From Dirofilaria immitis (Eukaryota; Nematoda; Chromadorea; Rhabditida; Onchocercidae), in the NCBI GenBank assembly GCA_024305405.1, contig JAKNDB010000085.1, positions 558,001-622,000 on the forward strand: 64,000 nucleotides of DNA. The letters are read 5' to 3'. Position 1 is the stretch's first letter. Every line of letters begins with the position of its first letter. This document shows positions 24,935-38,389 of this stretch, piece after piece. The notes beneath the pieces were generated by a model. The model worked only from the letters and a program-made list of their open reading frames with translations. It searched no databases and was not told the origin of the DNA. Position numbers and translations under genes: made by a program.

Positions 24935-27832
24935 GCTTCAATATATATGTCATTGACTACATTTCAAAAATAAATAATTTCTGAACGTCGAAATAAAAAT
25001 ATCTATCCTGTAAAACAAAATTTTTTTCTTTGCAATCATCCTGAGCACCATTTCTCGTAATAGTTTCTACACGAATAAGAGGTGCTACAATTTTTAATTT
25101 ATTTTTGTTTTCCTCTTTTTTAGCTAATGAAGTATTCTTGAAGATATATTTGCAGGATATTTTATTAATTTAGGAATAGACCATTCTTTATTCTTTTATT
25201 TTATAATAATGTTTTATTCAGATATTAATATGGGAGATAATAATTAATGTTTAGAAATAGAAATTAAAATTTTTGCCAAGTTTTTTTTCTTTTTAATTAC
25301 ACTAATGCAAAAGCTTCAACTTTTATCAGTAAATGTTTGTTTTTTTTAAATTCCCATACATTTGTTCTTTTTCCTTTCTCTGGTTGTGTTTTTAATTTTA
25401 TTTCTATTCCTATTATTATACATTCATATGCTCATACGGCATTGTTTTCGGCTTGCATGCACATACAATGCATTTCTTGGTTATAACAATAAATTGCATA
25501 TTTCATATATGTTGTTAGGAAGAATGCGGGAAAATTAAAAGGTGAAAGTAATAAAAGAAACAATATTATGAATTTAATTCAAATTCATAATACTGTTTCC
25601 TTTTTTTTTTTCATATTTTTCTCTCATTTTACCACATTTCAATATTTCAAATTGGATGATCTGATTTCGTAACACACTTCATTGTATTGATATTGTCATT
25701 GGGATATCCAAGAATAGGCTATATTTTTTTCTTTTCTTTACGACAATAAACTTATTTCAGCAATTTTTGAATTTATGAAATATTTGTTGACAGATGAAAA
25801 ATAATATAATCGATGTATCCAAACTATGACTAATAATGCCATACTACATTGATATACTCTTAATAGAATGCTAACTCTATACGATGGCGATTTATATCAA
25901 GAAACGGTAACAATTTTTCATTTATATTAACTAAATAATTTATAATCTATGTGTAATTTGAAATTTTAACTAATTCCGATTGCATTCTTATATGGACCAA
26001 TAATCTGCTCTAAAAACTAAACATTTTGATTCAGGAGGAATTAACCATAAATCTATTTTATAATTTGAAAAGTTTGAATGGAAAAAAATAGTACATTTTA
26101 AGGATAGGAGTAATTAAGAATGATGTGGTCAATCTATATATAGGATAGTAGATAGCAATAAATTTTGGGTTATTTTCATTTTTATTTAAGTTGTTCTTTG
26201 ATCTACATAAATGAATTTCATTGCAGATGATTTTTATATCGGTTTAAAAGCAGGAATTATATATGCATGATTAGCTGATAATACCAAAAACAGAGAAATA
26301 AAAGGAAAAAATAATATTAAAATACAAGTGGTAGAAAATAGCTGCTCATTCAGTTACAATGATAATGATATTAGCAACAGAGTTTTATCAATAAAGTAAT
26401 TCGCTAAGATGCAGCAATCTATATTAGTAATTAAAAAGCTAAAATTTTGGATCTACCTATCTCTTGCATCGAGATATTTCATATGCCTTATACAAATTTA
26501 TTTCTATTTTATATTTTAACTACATTTAGGTGAAGTTAAATTTGAGCACTTTACATTACAGCTAATAAATATTCTTGTCTTTTTCAAATTTTCAAATTAA
26601 ATGATCGAGTAAAATTTTTCCTGGGTATATCTCGCTATGGTTTTCCTTTATCATGTATAGGACATGCCACTTCAGAATACATAGAAAAACTTTTTCCGCA
26701 TATCATAGGTAGGTTTAAATTGCATAGGTTATTAAAGAATATGTTTATTATATATATGCTCTTTCAATAAATTCAATGCAATGAAATCTTCCCCACATAT
26801 CAAACATTTCTCACAATGAATTGATAGTATATGATGCTTTAAATTTGCTAATGTAGAAAAACTTTCTCCGCATATTTTACATGTGAACGACTCTTCTTCG
26901 ATATGAATGGGAATATGATTTTCCAAAATAGGTGTTCTAGTAAAACTTTCCTCATAGAATGGACATATATACATCTTCTCTTCAGTATGAGTCATTTTTT
27001 TCATTCTCTTTTGGTTTGATAAATTCATTGCTTGTTCTTCACTTTTTTTGGAAATGACAAGTCCAGTGGTTTTACTTGTTCCATTCCATAGTTTGCAGGT
27101 AATGTCTGTTGCGTTTGTCCTTCCTCAAATTATGCAATATTATTAGTCTCACAATAAATAAAAATTTTGAAATCTTTCAAATATTACAGAATTATATTTT
27201 CTTTCATTTTTTTCAAAATTTTATTAAACTTACGATGATTTGAATGTTGTATAATTGGATAAAGAGAAAAAGGAGTAGATAAGATACATATTGATAGACA
27301 CACTTCTTTGTCAGTTCTAAAAAATATTCAAATTAATAGTATGTCAATGATTGTTTTAGGTAGCATTGAAGAAATAATGATTTAACATTCATTGCTGAAA
27401 TGTAGCTTATTTCGTTCAAATCATATGATAACAAATTATTATCCATAAATGAATCTAAGTATAACAAAATTACAACTTTTAGAATTAGTAAATAAGCGGG
27501 AGAGAATAAGCTATAAGAATATTATAAAACTGATAGAACGATAATTTTATCGTTAAAATGCTTATTTACACGTTTATCTTGATATTGTAAAATCTCTCCA
27601 ATTACATAAAAGCCAACATTTTTTAATATAGTAAATAAAATTGAGTTGGTAGAAGAGACTTCAAATGCTAAACTGCTAAAAAAAAAATCATACATATAAA
27701 AATATTTGCTCTGATAAGAGTGCCCATTTATAGTATGATAAGTTACATCGAATAGAAGTGATAATCCATACTTAAATTTATACAATTTCATAATTTTTAT
27801 ACTAAAAAAATTCGTTTATTCAACTATTATGT
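24921..27832. repeat. Large inverted repeat, left arm outer part
   Basis: Reverse complement of 56,598-59,532 with very high identity by eye. Checked at both ends and at several internal points, with a few single-base and homopolymer differences. The inner end at 27,832 ('attatgttgt') is sharp: the right arm passes directly, via nine extra bases, into the counterpart of 37,014. Contents: zinc-finger copy C, a short perfect hairpin at about 25,558-25,602, and otherwise AT-rich non-coding DNA. Confidence 0.9.
26690..27300 (-). pseudogene. Diverged C2H2 zinc-finger gene copy C
   Basis: Minus strand. Fingers in frame at 26732-27028: CPFYEESF (degenerate), CKICGESFSTLANLKHH, then CLICGEDFIALNLLKEH. 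A further degenerate finger (ICGKSFSMY) lies downstream in another frame near 26,700. Upstream, exon 2 opens with EGQTQQTLPANYG and contains VKPLDLSFPK, so the PLDLS motif is kept in this diverged member. A frame break at an A7 run separates it from the fingers. A first-exon equivalent with a weak hydrophobic leader lies at about 27,240-27,300. Best read as a decayed or error-containing divergent family member. Confidence 0.65.
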
Positions 27833-30800
27833 TGTATATGAAAAATAATTTATGCAAAACAATTGTCATATTTCCCGTACAATTTTATTTTTTTCTACTA
27901 GTTTTTCCATATTTTTTAAATTGAAAATATTAATGAGAAAGAAAGGATTTCTTTACTGATATTTATTTATGTCTTAATATTTACATCACAGATTTACGTA
28001 CAATTTAATAGTTTTAATTTCATACTAATCAATCATTCTGATCAATATAATTAATCCGGAATGAATTTGTCCTAAAATTTATACTCTAGTATCATCGTTT
28101 TATTGAGCAACAACTGAAAAATAGAATTTGATAATTTATGGATGGCAAAATTCTTCAGAAGAAAGGTTTTGTTTTTATCTTTTATGAAATCAATTCATTA
28201 TTATGAATTAAATGAGAAGCAATTATCTATCAAATTGATGTCTGCAAAATCTCGAATTGTTAGCAGAAATTATCAATCAGCATTGATAATATCTTGATAA
28301 AATAATAGTCGAACAATGGGATGTGTCAGCCGAATAATAGAAGCATTTAATGATTTAAAAATATGCTATGTTTTGACTGTATTTCTGATTGTTATCGATT
28401 TGAGCTATTTTTGAAACGATACAAAACAAATGATTAACAGTAGACGTATTTGACGGAATTGACGCTGTTACTCATTTCAAGCGCAAAATAAGTTTTTACT
28501 GATTGCATATTTTAAATAGCATTTTAGACAAAGTTGTGCTTGTCAAAATAATTGCAATAATTTGTTCTTTTATTCAAAATGAAATTAAAATAATATATAA
28601 TACCAATGATATTAAAAGTCATTATTATTCAGATATTCAGATGATCTTATCATTGTTAAAAAAATTCATATAATTTTCAATTTTCATTTAAATTCGAGGA
28701 GACGAGTTAATGTTGTTCCTACCAAAAACGATGTATCTTAATCATTATTTTCGTATCACTTCAGAAAATAGTTTATACCTTTTCTCCTTAATAATGTTGT
28801 ACATTTTTTTTAAAGCAAAGTATCATTGAATGACTTTACTGGAATTAATTCATATTGCTATTTTCTTAAATTAATAAAATTTCTTGCTACTCTAACTAAT
28901 AATTTATGAAAAGACTTCTTTTATTTTAAAGTTTATTTTAATATTATCGGATTTGGAGACATTGTTGCAAGTAACGATGATAGCACTGATACCAGAATGT
29001 TTCAAGGATTAATTTTGGGAATTTTATGAAATACAAATACGAAATTAAACATCTATTATTGCATAATATTTTAATTCAGAAAATACGAATAACAACACTG
29101 AATTCAAATTCTAAGCATTAATTGTTATCCAGGCCGATTACGACAAATTTTTACATTTTAATTTAAATAAAATGTTATGTTCATAAATTTTCTTTCATCA
29201 AAAGTTTTTTCATCAAAAACGAGATTATTATTGTGAATATTTCTTCACTGCTGCACAAATTTTACATATTTTCATAAAAAAAATTTGCATATTTCTTACA
29301 AATTTTCGCCATATAGCAAAGTTTTGCGAATATTTATCGACTTTTAAAGCAAATGTTGTAGAATGATTTGTTATATGAGCTAATAATAATAATTTAATGT
29401 CATTTTGTTTTCATGAAATTTCGGGACACGACTCGCCATGAAATTCTGAAATTTGATTTATGATGAGATTCGGCCATGTGAGTAATAACAAAAGTACAGG
29501 TGATGAAGTTTCGGAACAGGACTGATAATGATATTTTTGTATATTGATGTCGAGGACAAAATAATTCTTCTGAAAGAAAATGCTGGAAATTTTCAAAATA
29601 CATTAATTTCAAAGATTATTTTTGAGAAAGAAAAAATTGCCGTTTTTATTTTTGAAATTATTTGAATTTCAGATTTACAATTCATGAATTCTTTATTTTT
29701 ATTTTAAATAGTAATACATGCTCGAATATTTGAAATTTGTGCCATAGCATGACTACAACCGTTTCGGATCAGATTAACCTTATTCTTATATTTGATCAAT
29801 TATTAATTTTCAATCTGTAATATTTTGTTTAATCTCATCAATTTTCGCAAATGCTATCAGCTATTTGAAAAATCTATTTCAAAATTTTTTGAAATGTAAC
29901 TAACAATCTTTTTCTGAGAAAAGATTTATAAAGTTTAAAAAGATTTATAGACTTTTAAGAATTAGCTTCTATTTGTTGGATGTTTAAAATTTTGTGTAAA
30001 GTGTAACTCCAATTAAAAATCAAGACATTCGCTTAAAGCATTCATTTCTAACTATCAAATTAGTTATTCGAGAATGTGAAAATTATATCTTTTCAAAAAT
30101 ATGTGAATGATTTCTTTCTTCGTCATGGAAAGAGGTGATAATTGCGAGAAACGATGTTAGGAAAAAATCTCAAATAATAAATATTATGATATGATAAGCC
30201 TTTTAAATCTAATTCTCTATGGAATTCGTTTAAAAATGTTTCAATGCTATTTGAGCAAAAATCTTGTTTCGAAAAGTACAATTATGATTCAGATAAGAGG
30301 GAAATGATCGATTATCAATTTAGATATTTCTTTCTAATTTTTCTATTCTACTCAAATTTCTTTCCATTCTGCTACATTCAACAAAGTTTCTAATGCTCAT
30401 TAATTGTATATTACACTTAATAAAGTTTTAGGTGAATGTAGCATACAATTGATCAATAATCAAAAGTTTTTCTTTTTTTCCAAGTCAACTCATTTTTGAC
30501 GAAAATTTAGGTACAAAATGTATATATACATCTTACATGGATATATATTAAATGGATATATATATATCTATGTAAACTGTATACTAACAAATGTGCAGGA
30601 AAAAATTAGAAAAAAGAAAAAATAAATTACTGACACATATTGTTCAAAAACAAATTGAAAATATAATTTTTCGAAGTTTTTTTTTTTAATGCAATTTTAT
30701 CGGTTATAATGATAAGAACAAGTTTTTTTGGACTTTGCTCGAAGCATGGTGTTGCGATTTATTGCGATTTATTCTTTCAATTTGCCTGTTTTAATATGTT

Positions 30801-31478
30801 GTTTACTGATCATTTTCTGATCACATGCAGTCATAAACCTATTTTGAATTCATATTATTATATTTTAGCTTTGAAGCTGTTTATTTATCTATAAACGTAT
30901 TTCATAAATAAATAGATTTTAGCATATTACTCAATTTTTGATTTCTGGAAAAACTTATCTCATTATTTAACAATTGAAAGAAATTAAATCAACAAATTCA
31001 ATAATGCATTAAACGAATTTTATGTTAGAAATCTTCTTTTAAAAGTAACACAATCGTAAATTTTCTTAATATTTTACAATTACTTATTGTTCAAATTTGC
31101 ATATTTTTAGAAATCAACTTCCAAATGATCTAATTGCTATTTTTAAAAATTTCTGGGTTTATTTTTAGAGAAATAGGTGAAGAAATGTATATATGCTATT
31201 GTGATAAAATTTACCAATCGAATATCATTTCTTTTTCATAACAATTGCTTTATTTCATTTGTTCCATTTCTACAAACTGATTGCCCTAAAATCCAGAAAT
31301 AATTATTTTTTCCGCATTTCTTCTTGAATTTTAAAAGAGGAAAACATTCTAATTCATACAAAAACTCTAATTTCTGATATAGCAACTATACTTTAATTCG
31401 GAATTCTTTCAAACTAGCTATTATTTGTTTATTCCAGGTTATCGTTTAATTCCTTCCTAGAACTTTTTTCAACCTAAA
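27833..31478. other. Non-coding interior of the 9.2-kb segment, esterase upstream region
   Basis: No gene supported. 28,270-28,600 is a diverged reverse complement of about 42,330-42,610, so part of this segment is itself duplicated. An AT dinucleotide-rich stretch lies at about 30,520-30,570. The end nearest 31,478 should hold the esterase promoter and possibly an unfound first exon with a signal peptide. Confidence 0.45.
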
Positions 31479-34400
31479 ATGATGAAATTAAATAAGCAAC
31501 GTAAACGTCATCAAGAAAATAAACCACGGCAGATACAAACTAGAAGTGGCATTGTTGAAGGTAAACAAATAAGATGCAGAAAAGGTACGATTGATGTTTT
31601 CCTTGGTATTCCATATGCAAAACCCCTATTGGAGAACGTCGATTCAAGGTTAATTTAAATTGCAAGTTTTAATATGCAAAATTTCATTTCAGCATAAATC
31701 AATTTTTTCAAAGTCACAGAATGAAATTTAAATGAAAATATTTGATTCAAAAATTTCCGTCATGTATCTTTCGATATTATTTTTAGTGCGAGAGAATATG
31801 CATTACTTCCGAAAATTATTTATGGCATATTTTTCTTTGGTTAATTTAATTGTTGCAATTAAAATTTGTTAAATTATATGGAACAAATAATCCTTTTTTG
31901 AAAAAATAGGTTTAAATGTAAAAATCGAATAGAAATCATTTCTGAAAACGAAATTAAATTAATGCAATTAGATTCTCAAATAATCTTTTTTCTTTCTAAT
32001 TTTCACTTTTTAAAACTTTGTTTCGAATGAAATTGAAAATTAAAAATAAAAATCTATTTAAGAAGAGAATAATCGTAACTTATTTCAGAAGCCTGAATCA
32101 ATTTTACCATGGATTGGCGTTATGAAATGTAAACGATATCGTAGTCGAGCACCTCAAAATGATTTTTTGGGATCGAATAAATTTAGGTGTTGGAAAGAAT
32201 GAAGACTGCCTTTACCTGAATATTATTACGCCTGGATGGAAACCACCGTCAGAATTTGTAAGTTATGCATTGTTGAATTATTTAGTAGATTCAATAATGT
32301 TCAGGCATTGGATCTTGGCAGAATTTTTCTATCTTTATAATTTGAATTTTAATAATTTTTAATTTAAATATGATCCAATCAATAACCGCTTATTATTATA
32401 TTCAATTCAAATAATTTCAGTTTTTGATTTAAAAATTTTGCTTTTACAATGCATAGTTGATATGTTCATTTTCTTTTAGAAAAATGGTTTTCCTGTAATG
32501 TTTTATATTCACGGTGGTGGTTATGTAATCGATTCGGCGGTAAAATATCATTATTCGAAAATCGCCAGGTAATAAAATTTGTCTGAAAGCTTAAAAAAGG
32601 TTGAGTAATAAACAAATTAAGCTAAAATTATACTTTTTATTTTTGAACGATTTGAATTCAAAAAAATTCATATGATTTTTGAAAAGATTGATTAATTAAT
32701 TAAATTAAACGACCTAACTAAGAATAGTTCCTATACTTTTTTAGACTTCTGGTATCCAAAGATGTAATTGTTGTAACAATTCAATATCGTCTTGGCTTCC
32801 TTGGTTTTTTCACTACTGGTGATGAGATTTGCCCTGGTAATTTTGGAATTTGGGATCAGGTTTTTATTTCCATTTTTCTCAAATATATTGTTTATTAAAT
32901 TAAAGTCTTAACTTTTTATAAATTCGGTTTTCATGCAGAGATATAGTTATTTTCAATATGTGTATTTTTTTTTAATACAGATCATGGCTTTAAAATGGGT
33001 GAGAGAGAATATCGAATATTTTGGCGGTGATTCTGATCAGATTACTGTAATTGGCCAAAGTGCTGGTGCTGCATCTGCCGATCTTTTGGCTTTATCACCT
33101 CATAGTCGAGGTTTGTTCAATTGGGAAATATTGAATTAAATTTTAAAAATATAAAATTTTCATAAGATTTTAAACAGGGAATATATAATGATGAAAGGTA
33201 AAGATATCGATTGAATTGTTGAAAATCTGTTTGAATAAATCAATTTTTCAGCACTATTCATTCTCAAATATATGATAAGGTAGCATTTCTTGTAATCATA
33301 TTTTAAAAGTTTTTGTAAAAAAAAAATCACTGATTTTCATTTCGATATTTGATCCTTATATGAACAAATTTTGCAGATCTTTTCAAGCAAATTATATTAT
33401 TAGGCGGTAATGCTGAATGTCTTTGGGCTGTATCAGATGCTAAAACAGTAAGCGATTATTGCATTCAACGAGCGAGAAAATTAGGTTGGCAAGGTAAAAA
33501 ATTTTATATTATTATTTGTCAATTTATAATATTATCCAACATGTGCAAAATTCAATTTCACCTTTTCCATACTCTTTTTAGTGACAAGAGTTATTCCAGG
33601 TACCGATAATGCAGAAATGATAAAGTTTCTGCGTGGATTGCCGGCTTCAAAACTTGCTGATAGTTTAGTTGGTAACAAACAATTATTTGCTACTGGTCGT
33701 TTACCATTAGCGCCAATTATAGATGGTGATCTGATACCATGTCCCGTTAATGAACTTCGAAAGCAATCACCTACAAAGCCTTCACTTGTTGGCCTTACCG
33801 AAGATGAAGGCCTCCTCTTTGGTGAAACTTTTTCAGCAACTCATGACAAATGATGAAATGAATCACCTATTCACCGCTATCGTATATATTAGTCAATCAA
33901 GCAAAACAATTTTGTTCAATATTCATTTCTATTTACCAAGGTCCGAGAAAATTTAACATGTAAATTAATCGTCTCACTTTGATATAGGAGGCGAAAGATT
34001 TAGTCGAACTATCTAGAAGCTGGTTCATTCCGAAGTTTCTCTAAGCTTAGATAGAGTACATTTCGGTAAAAAAGTTCAATAAATCAAATTATTAGAGAAA
34101 TTGGGGATCACAACGTCTTCAACTTATTCCTTGATAAGCAGAATTCGATAGACATTCTTTTTTAGTTTGTAATCTTTTTCATTAAAAATATTTTCCTTTT
34201 TTTTGTCAAAAATAAATTTCGAATAAAAAATAGACAAATTTTAGTAGCAATTGGTCGATTGGCATGCGATATGAAAGATATCCAAATGGGAATTCAACTC
34301 GTAACGGATAAAATCAAAGGCAATGAAATCAATGCCGAACAACTGATCAGTCAAATTTATTTAAATCGTAATAGTGGTGATGATATTAACAGTCGACGAA

Positions 34401-36665
34401 ATATTCAGCGAGCGTTTATTGACGTGATTTTTTTTTGAAAACTTTAAATTATCAAATGATAGTAAATTAATTTAATCAATAAGAAAACAAAAAACAAAGA
34501 AAACAATGATCTAAATTTAAGAAGTGATCGAAACTTAAGCACGAAATAAAAATATCACGCATAATTTACACAAAACTGCAAACAAATTGGAAATTTAGAG
34601 CAAAACATTTGCATATATAAAAATAAAGGTGCCGCATTCCCACCGAATTCTGCATAAATTTTTTTTTTACATGATCTCTAGAATATTATACAAATGAAGT
34701 TAATTAACTCTTTAAATAAACACTGAAGTCCTAAACAATCGTTAATTGCGGATGAGAATAAAAACTTATTTTATAATTTCAAAATAGCATTCAGTTTTCA
34801 TTCTTCGATATTATGTAATGAATTCTATAAAATTTAATTTTAATTTTAACTATATACATTTTTCTATTAATTGTTGATAAAACATTAATTCATATCATTA
34901 GGATTTCTGATGTTCACTCACTAATTATAATTACAATAAGAGTGTCAAGCATAATTCCAAAATTAATTATTCTTTCGAAATCATAAAAGTAAATGAAATT
35001 TAGTCTGAAATTAAATCAATTAATTATAGATGCTTGGCGATTTAACAAGTAATTATGGAACACAATTATATGTTGATAAATTAGTTGAACGAAATGAAAC
35101 TGTTTATATGTTTTCATTAGAATATTGCAATCCAGCTTGCTATGGTTTGCTCAATTTTTATCTTCCATATCGAAGTTAGTTTCATTTTTTAAATTTCACC
35201 AACGAATAAAATTATAATCCATTCTAAGAACAAGTACGCTTCTGTGTCTAGAAATTATTCCTTCAAATAGCGAAATCAAACAAATTCAGTGATTCTTCTA
35301 AAAAAAAAAAAAAATTGGCCAAAGATTGATGGCACTATTATGCATATTTCCTGCTTCTCATTTACTCGTAATTAGATTGTCAGTGATTGGAAAATTAATA
35401 TTTAAACTATTAATACTTCTATTTTTAAGTTAAATGATATTTCTACCTGTATTCACTATTTCTGATTTTCTCATATTAGATTATCAATAATGGGAATCCA
35501 GTATTTAAATTGTTAATGTTTTTTTGAGATATCCGTAATTAAATGTGTGAATTACAATTTTAATTCATTACTGATATTTTTCTCTTATTTTTTGTTTTAA
35601 ATAAAATTAAATTATAATCTAAATTTCAGCAGCTACGCATGGAGTAGATTTGATCTATCTATTGGATGTGAATATTTTCATATCACCATTTTTCAAAACA
35701 GCAATTGATAAGGAAATTACTCGATTTTTGACACAGTCAGTGGCTAATTTTGTCAAATATCGGTTAGCAACTCAGCTTGCATATTGACATTTTTTTAGTT
35801 TTTGAATAATTAAAATATTAATGATTTTACTTATGCTTCATAATTAAAAAAGAAAGAAAATCTTATTTTTCAAATATATATTATTCTTTTTAACTAGTTT
35901 TTTTTTCTTTTTTGTTTACAAGATGAAGCCAAAATTTACAACATATGTTATCTACTGATTCTATCGAAATGAAAAAAATGAATGGACAATTTTTTTGCAA
36001 AAACTAAATTTTTAATTTATTATCTCATCGTTTGAATAATTTTAAAAGAATGAAAGATAAATGTGCAAAAAATAGTCACACTGTTTTAAAAAAGTGTGCG
36101 AAATTTATTATACATTTTAATTATATCATTTAGCAAGCAAAGTATAATTTTTTAATTTTGTTTCAGCATAACAATTATATCGTATGTAGAAAATTGCAAA
36201 ATTACAATTTTAATTAATTCGGACGTTTCAAAATTTTTTTCCAGCAATACTTTAATAATTCAAAAAAAAAAATGAATAAAAAATTTCATTATTGTCAAGG
36301 TTTTATTATTTATTTTCAAATTGTTTTAATTTCGCTGCAGGCAATTAAAAACTTGTTTTGTATAGTCATTGGAACACTGAATGCCATTAATTCATTTATT
36401 GACTTATTTTAGTCATTTCATTATTTATTTTGAAACCAGTTCGCAATTTCCTGCAAATTTAGATCAAATAATTCGAATTATTTCAAATTTTTCCAGCAAT
36501 CCAAATATCAGCGATAATAAAATGGATCAGACATTTCCATGTATTTGGAAACCGGCAACGTTAGATATTCGAGAGCAACATTTACGAATTGCAGATGTTA
36601 TCGAAATGAGGGATGAATTTAAAAATGGACGAATGAAACAATTAAAGGATCTTTTTATAATTTAA
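31479..36665 (+). CDS. Type-B carboxylesterase / cholinesterase-like alpha/beta hydrolase
   Basis: Carboxylesterase family enzyme (ester hydrolysis). Exons: 31479-31648, 32089-32257, 32480-32568, 32745-32859, 32981-33110, 33377-33493, 33582 to about 33,880, 34245 to about 34,430, 35030-35174, 35630-35762, 36497-36665. Visible: [17 protein letters not shown], oxyanion-hole [16 protein letters not shown], nucleophile elbow GQSAG (Ser codon near 33,059), acidic triad residue in TEDEGLLF, and His in [11 protein letters not shown]. All three triad residues are present. Length, about 530 residues, fits the family. The first Met lacks a signal peptide, so an upstream exon may be missed. Three frame breaks, each at a homopolymer: C4 near 31,625 (inside the conserved AKPPxGxxRF motif), T6 near 32,165, T5 near 33,832. 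The link between the exons ending near 33,880 and starting at 34,245 is not resolved. It is either a recent pseudogene or a live gene with assembly indels. Confidence 0.85.
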
Positions 36666-37179
36666 TTTTGAAATAAATGTATATTCATTTTATGTTTTAC
36701 ATCAACTAATTGTTTTTGCTTCTTATTATTGTAAATTACTAAATAATTAAATTTACACTTTAATTATTTGATAAGATTAACTTTATAAAGTTTCAAATTC
36801 AAATATATTATGTTAGAATGAGTTTCGGTGAAAGTCTAGCAATTTCTAATTTATTTTCAGTCATTTAGAGGGATTGTTAGATGAATAAAATAATTCGAAA
36901 AAGATGAAAAAATTTCTAAAAAATTATTTAAGAGATATAACATCGGGTCATTCCAAAAACAAAGCTAATGTAATAAAAATTTTAGTTTATGTGGTTATAA
37001 AGCATTGTTTTTATTCTGTGTAGTCCAAATGAAATATCGTTAATCAAACATTTTATATTTCTCATTTATTTCTCATTTATATTTCGCATTCCTATAAATA
37101 TTCAAATTCCGTTTTGTAGCAATAATTGTAATAGTGTTGAAAATTGCGAAAAATCATTTCTCAGAATGATTCTTCTTTT

Positions 37180-37420
37180 CAAAGTCACAAGAGATTTTTG
37201 CCATATTTATGCATCGATGACAATATGGTATATATTGATGATTATTCTTTGATTCATGATTTATAATGATTAATAATGTTTCTAATATATTTCGTATTAT
37301 ATGTTTTTTAATAACTTTCGGCTTTTTACATCGATGGTAATATGGCAATAAACGAATGATTATTTCGATTCTCCATGATTCATGATGATTAATCATGAAC
37401 TCTAATGCATTTCGCATTAT
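37180..37420. repeat. Two-copy imperfect tandem repeat of about 120 bp
   Basis: Two units sharing 'catcgatg.aa.atgg.a' and 'atgattaatcatgaa'-like cores lie in tandem. The mirror copy is at about 56,180-56,400. They keep an open minus-strand frame (37154-37477), but the peptide is an Ile/Asn/His-rich translation of the repeat with no known domain, so I do not call a gene. Confidence 0.5.
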
Positions 37421-37869
37421 ATAATAATTTTGCTGACAACTTTTAGCAGTACATTTATAATTATTGGACAATCGCATCGAAATGAAAGAATTGAAAAAGA
37501 CGGTGAATATTCACTTTTTATTGTCAAACAATGAACAAGAATGGACTTATTTTGGAATGAAACTTTTAGCTTCTTCGACATGTACCTTATATATTTTGAT
37601 GACATTTTTTTAGCATTGGGAAATAATCCTTTACTCCTATAATAAACTTTTTAATGGACAAATATTAGATATTATCGAAAATTCTCGTATTAAATGGTTA
37701 TTGATTTCGGTTCATCCGAATATCGATTTGAATACATAACCTAAAAATATAATCGAAACGTTGAAGTGAGGAAAATAAATGATATTTAGATTTAATTTTA
37801 ATTTTTATAATAAATTTTAAATTAATTGGAAGTTTAATGCATTTCACATAAGCAATCTATTTCTGAATT

Positions 37870-38389
37870 GAAAATGCACTTATGAAATTGAAGAAAACAA
37901 AAGATCGAAATACTTGCAAAGAGATAATCAATGAACTATGACATTTGTTTTGAAAAAAAAATTTGTTATAGAAATTCACAAGAAATCGAATAGTGCAGTA
38001 GGTTGATCCTGTTATGGTAAAACAATATTCCGCAGATGGAATGCTAAACAATCATTTTATGTAGAATATGTAAAGCTAAGAGAGGTTTTTGACCCATATA
38101 ACTATAATTATAACTACTATATAAAAGTAGGATTATTTTTCTCACCCAGTGTCTACAACAAGTTCAGAAATTATACAAAACTACATGAACATGGATGACC
38201 TTTTAGTTTATATTCAGATTTTATTAAAACGAGTTTAAGATTCGCTCAATTCAAAAATTTTATGATAAAACTTTTTAAGTAGAGTTCACTGTGGAATTTA
38301 CATGAGAAGATGGAAGTGATTAGCAAAGATATGTTAGCTCGTTAGGATTTTAGGTTACTTCTTATAGAGTAGATGATGATTGTATATAA
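37870..38389 (+). pseudogene. virB8: Nuclear Wolbachia transfer: virB8 relic, left arm
   Basis: Bacterial relic in the host chromosome. VirB8 is an inner-membrane assembly factor of the type IV secretion system. Split over several frames I read DPVMVKQYSADGML, SFYVEYVKLREVFDPYNYN, then FSPSVYNKFRNYTKLHEHG, SKDMLAR and, at the end, LGF-VTSYRVDDD followed by TAA at 38387-38389. These match the periplasmic domain of alphaproteobacterial, especially Wolbachia/Rickettsia, VirB8 as I know the family. At least four frameshifts or stops make it non-functional. Its stop overlaps the start of the virB9 relic, as expected from the compact Wolbachia vir operon. The N-terminal membrane segment is not recognisable. 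Confidence 0.8.

Noticed and set aside
30709..30894. Plus-strand open frame of 61 codons
   Set aside because: Hydrophobic translation of AT-rich DNA with no splice context or recognisable motif.
37154..37477. A 107-codon open frame, identical in its mirror at 56,125-56,448
   Set aside because: Its conservation only reflects the near-identical arms, and the frame translates a two-copy AT-rich tandem repeat. No domain, no start context and no exon partners.
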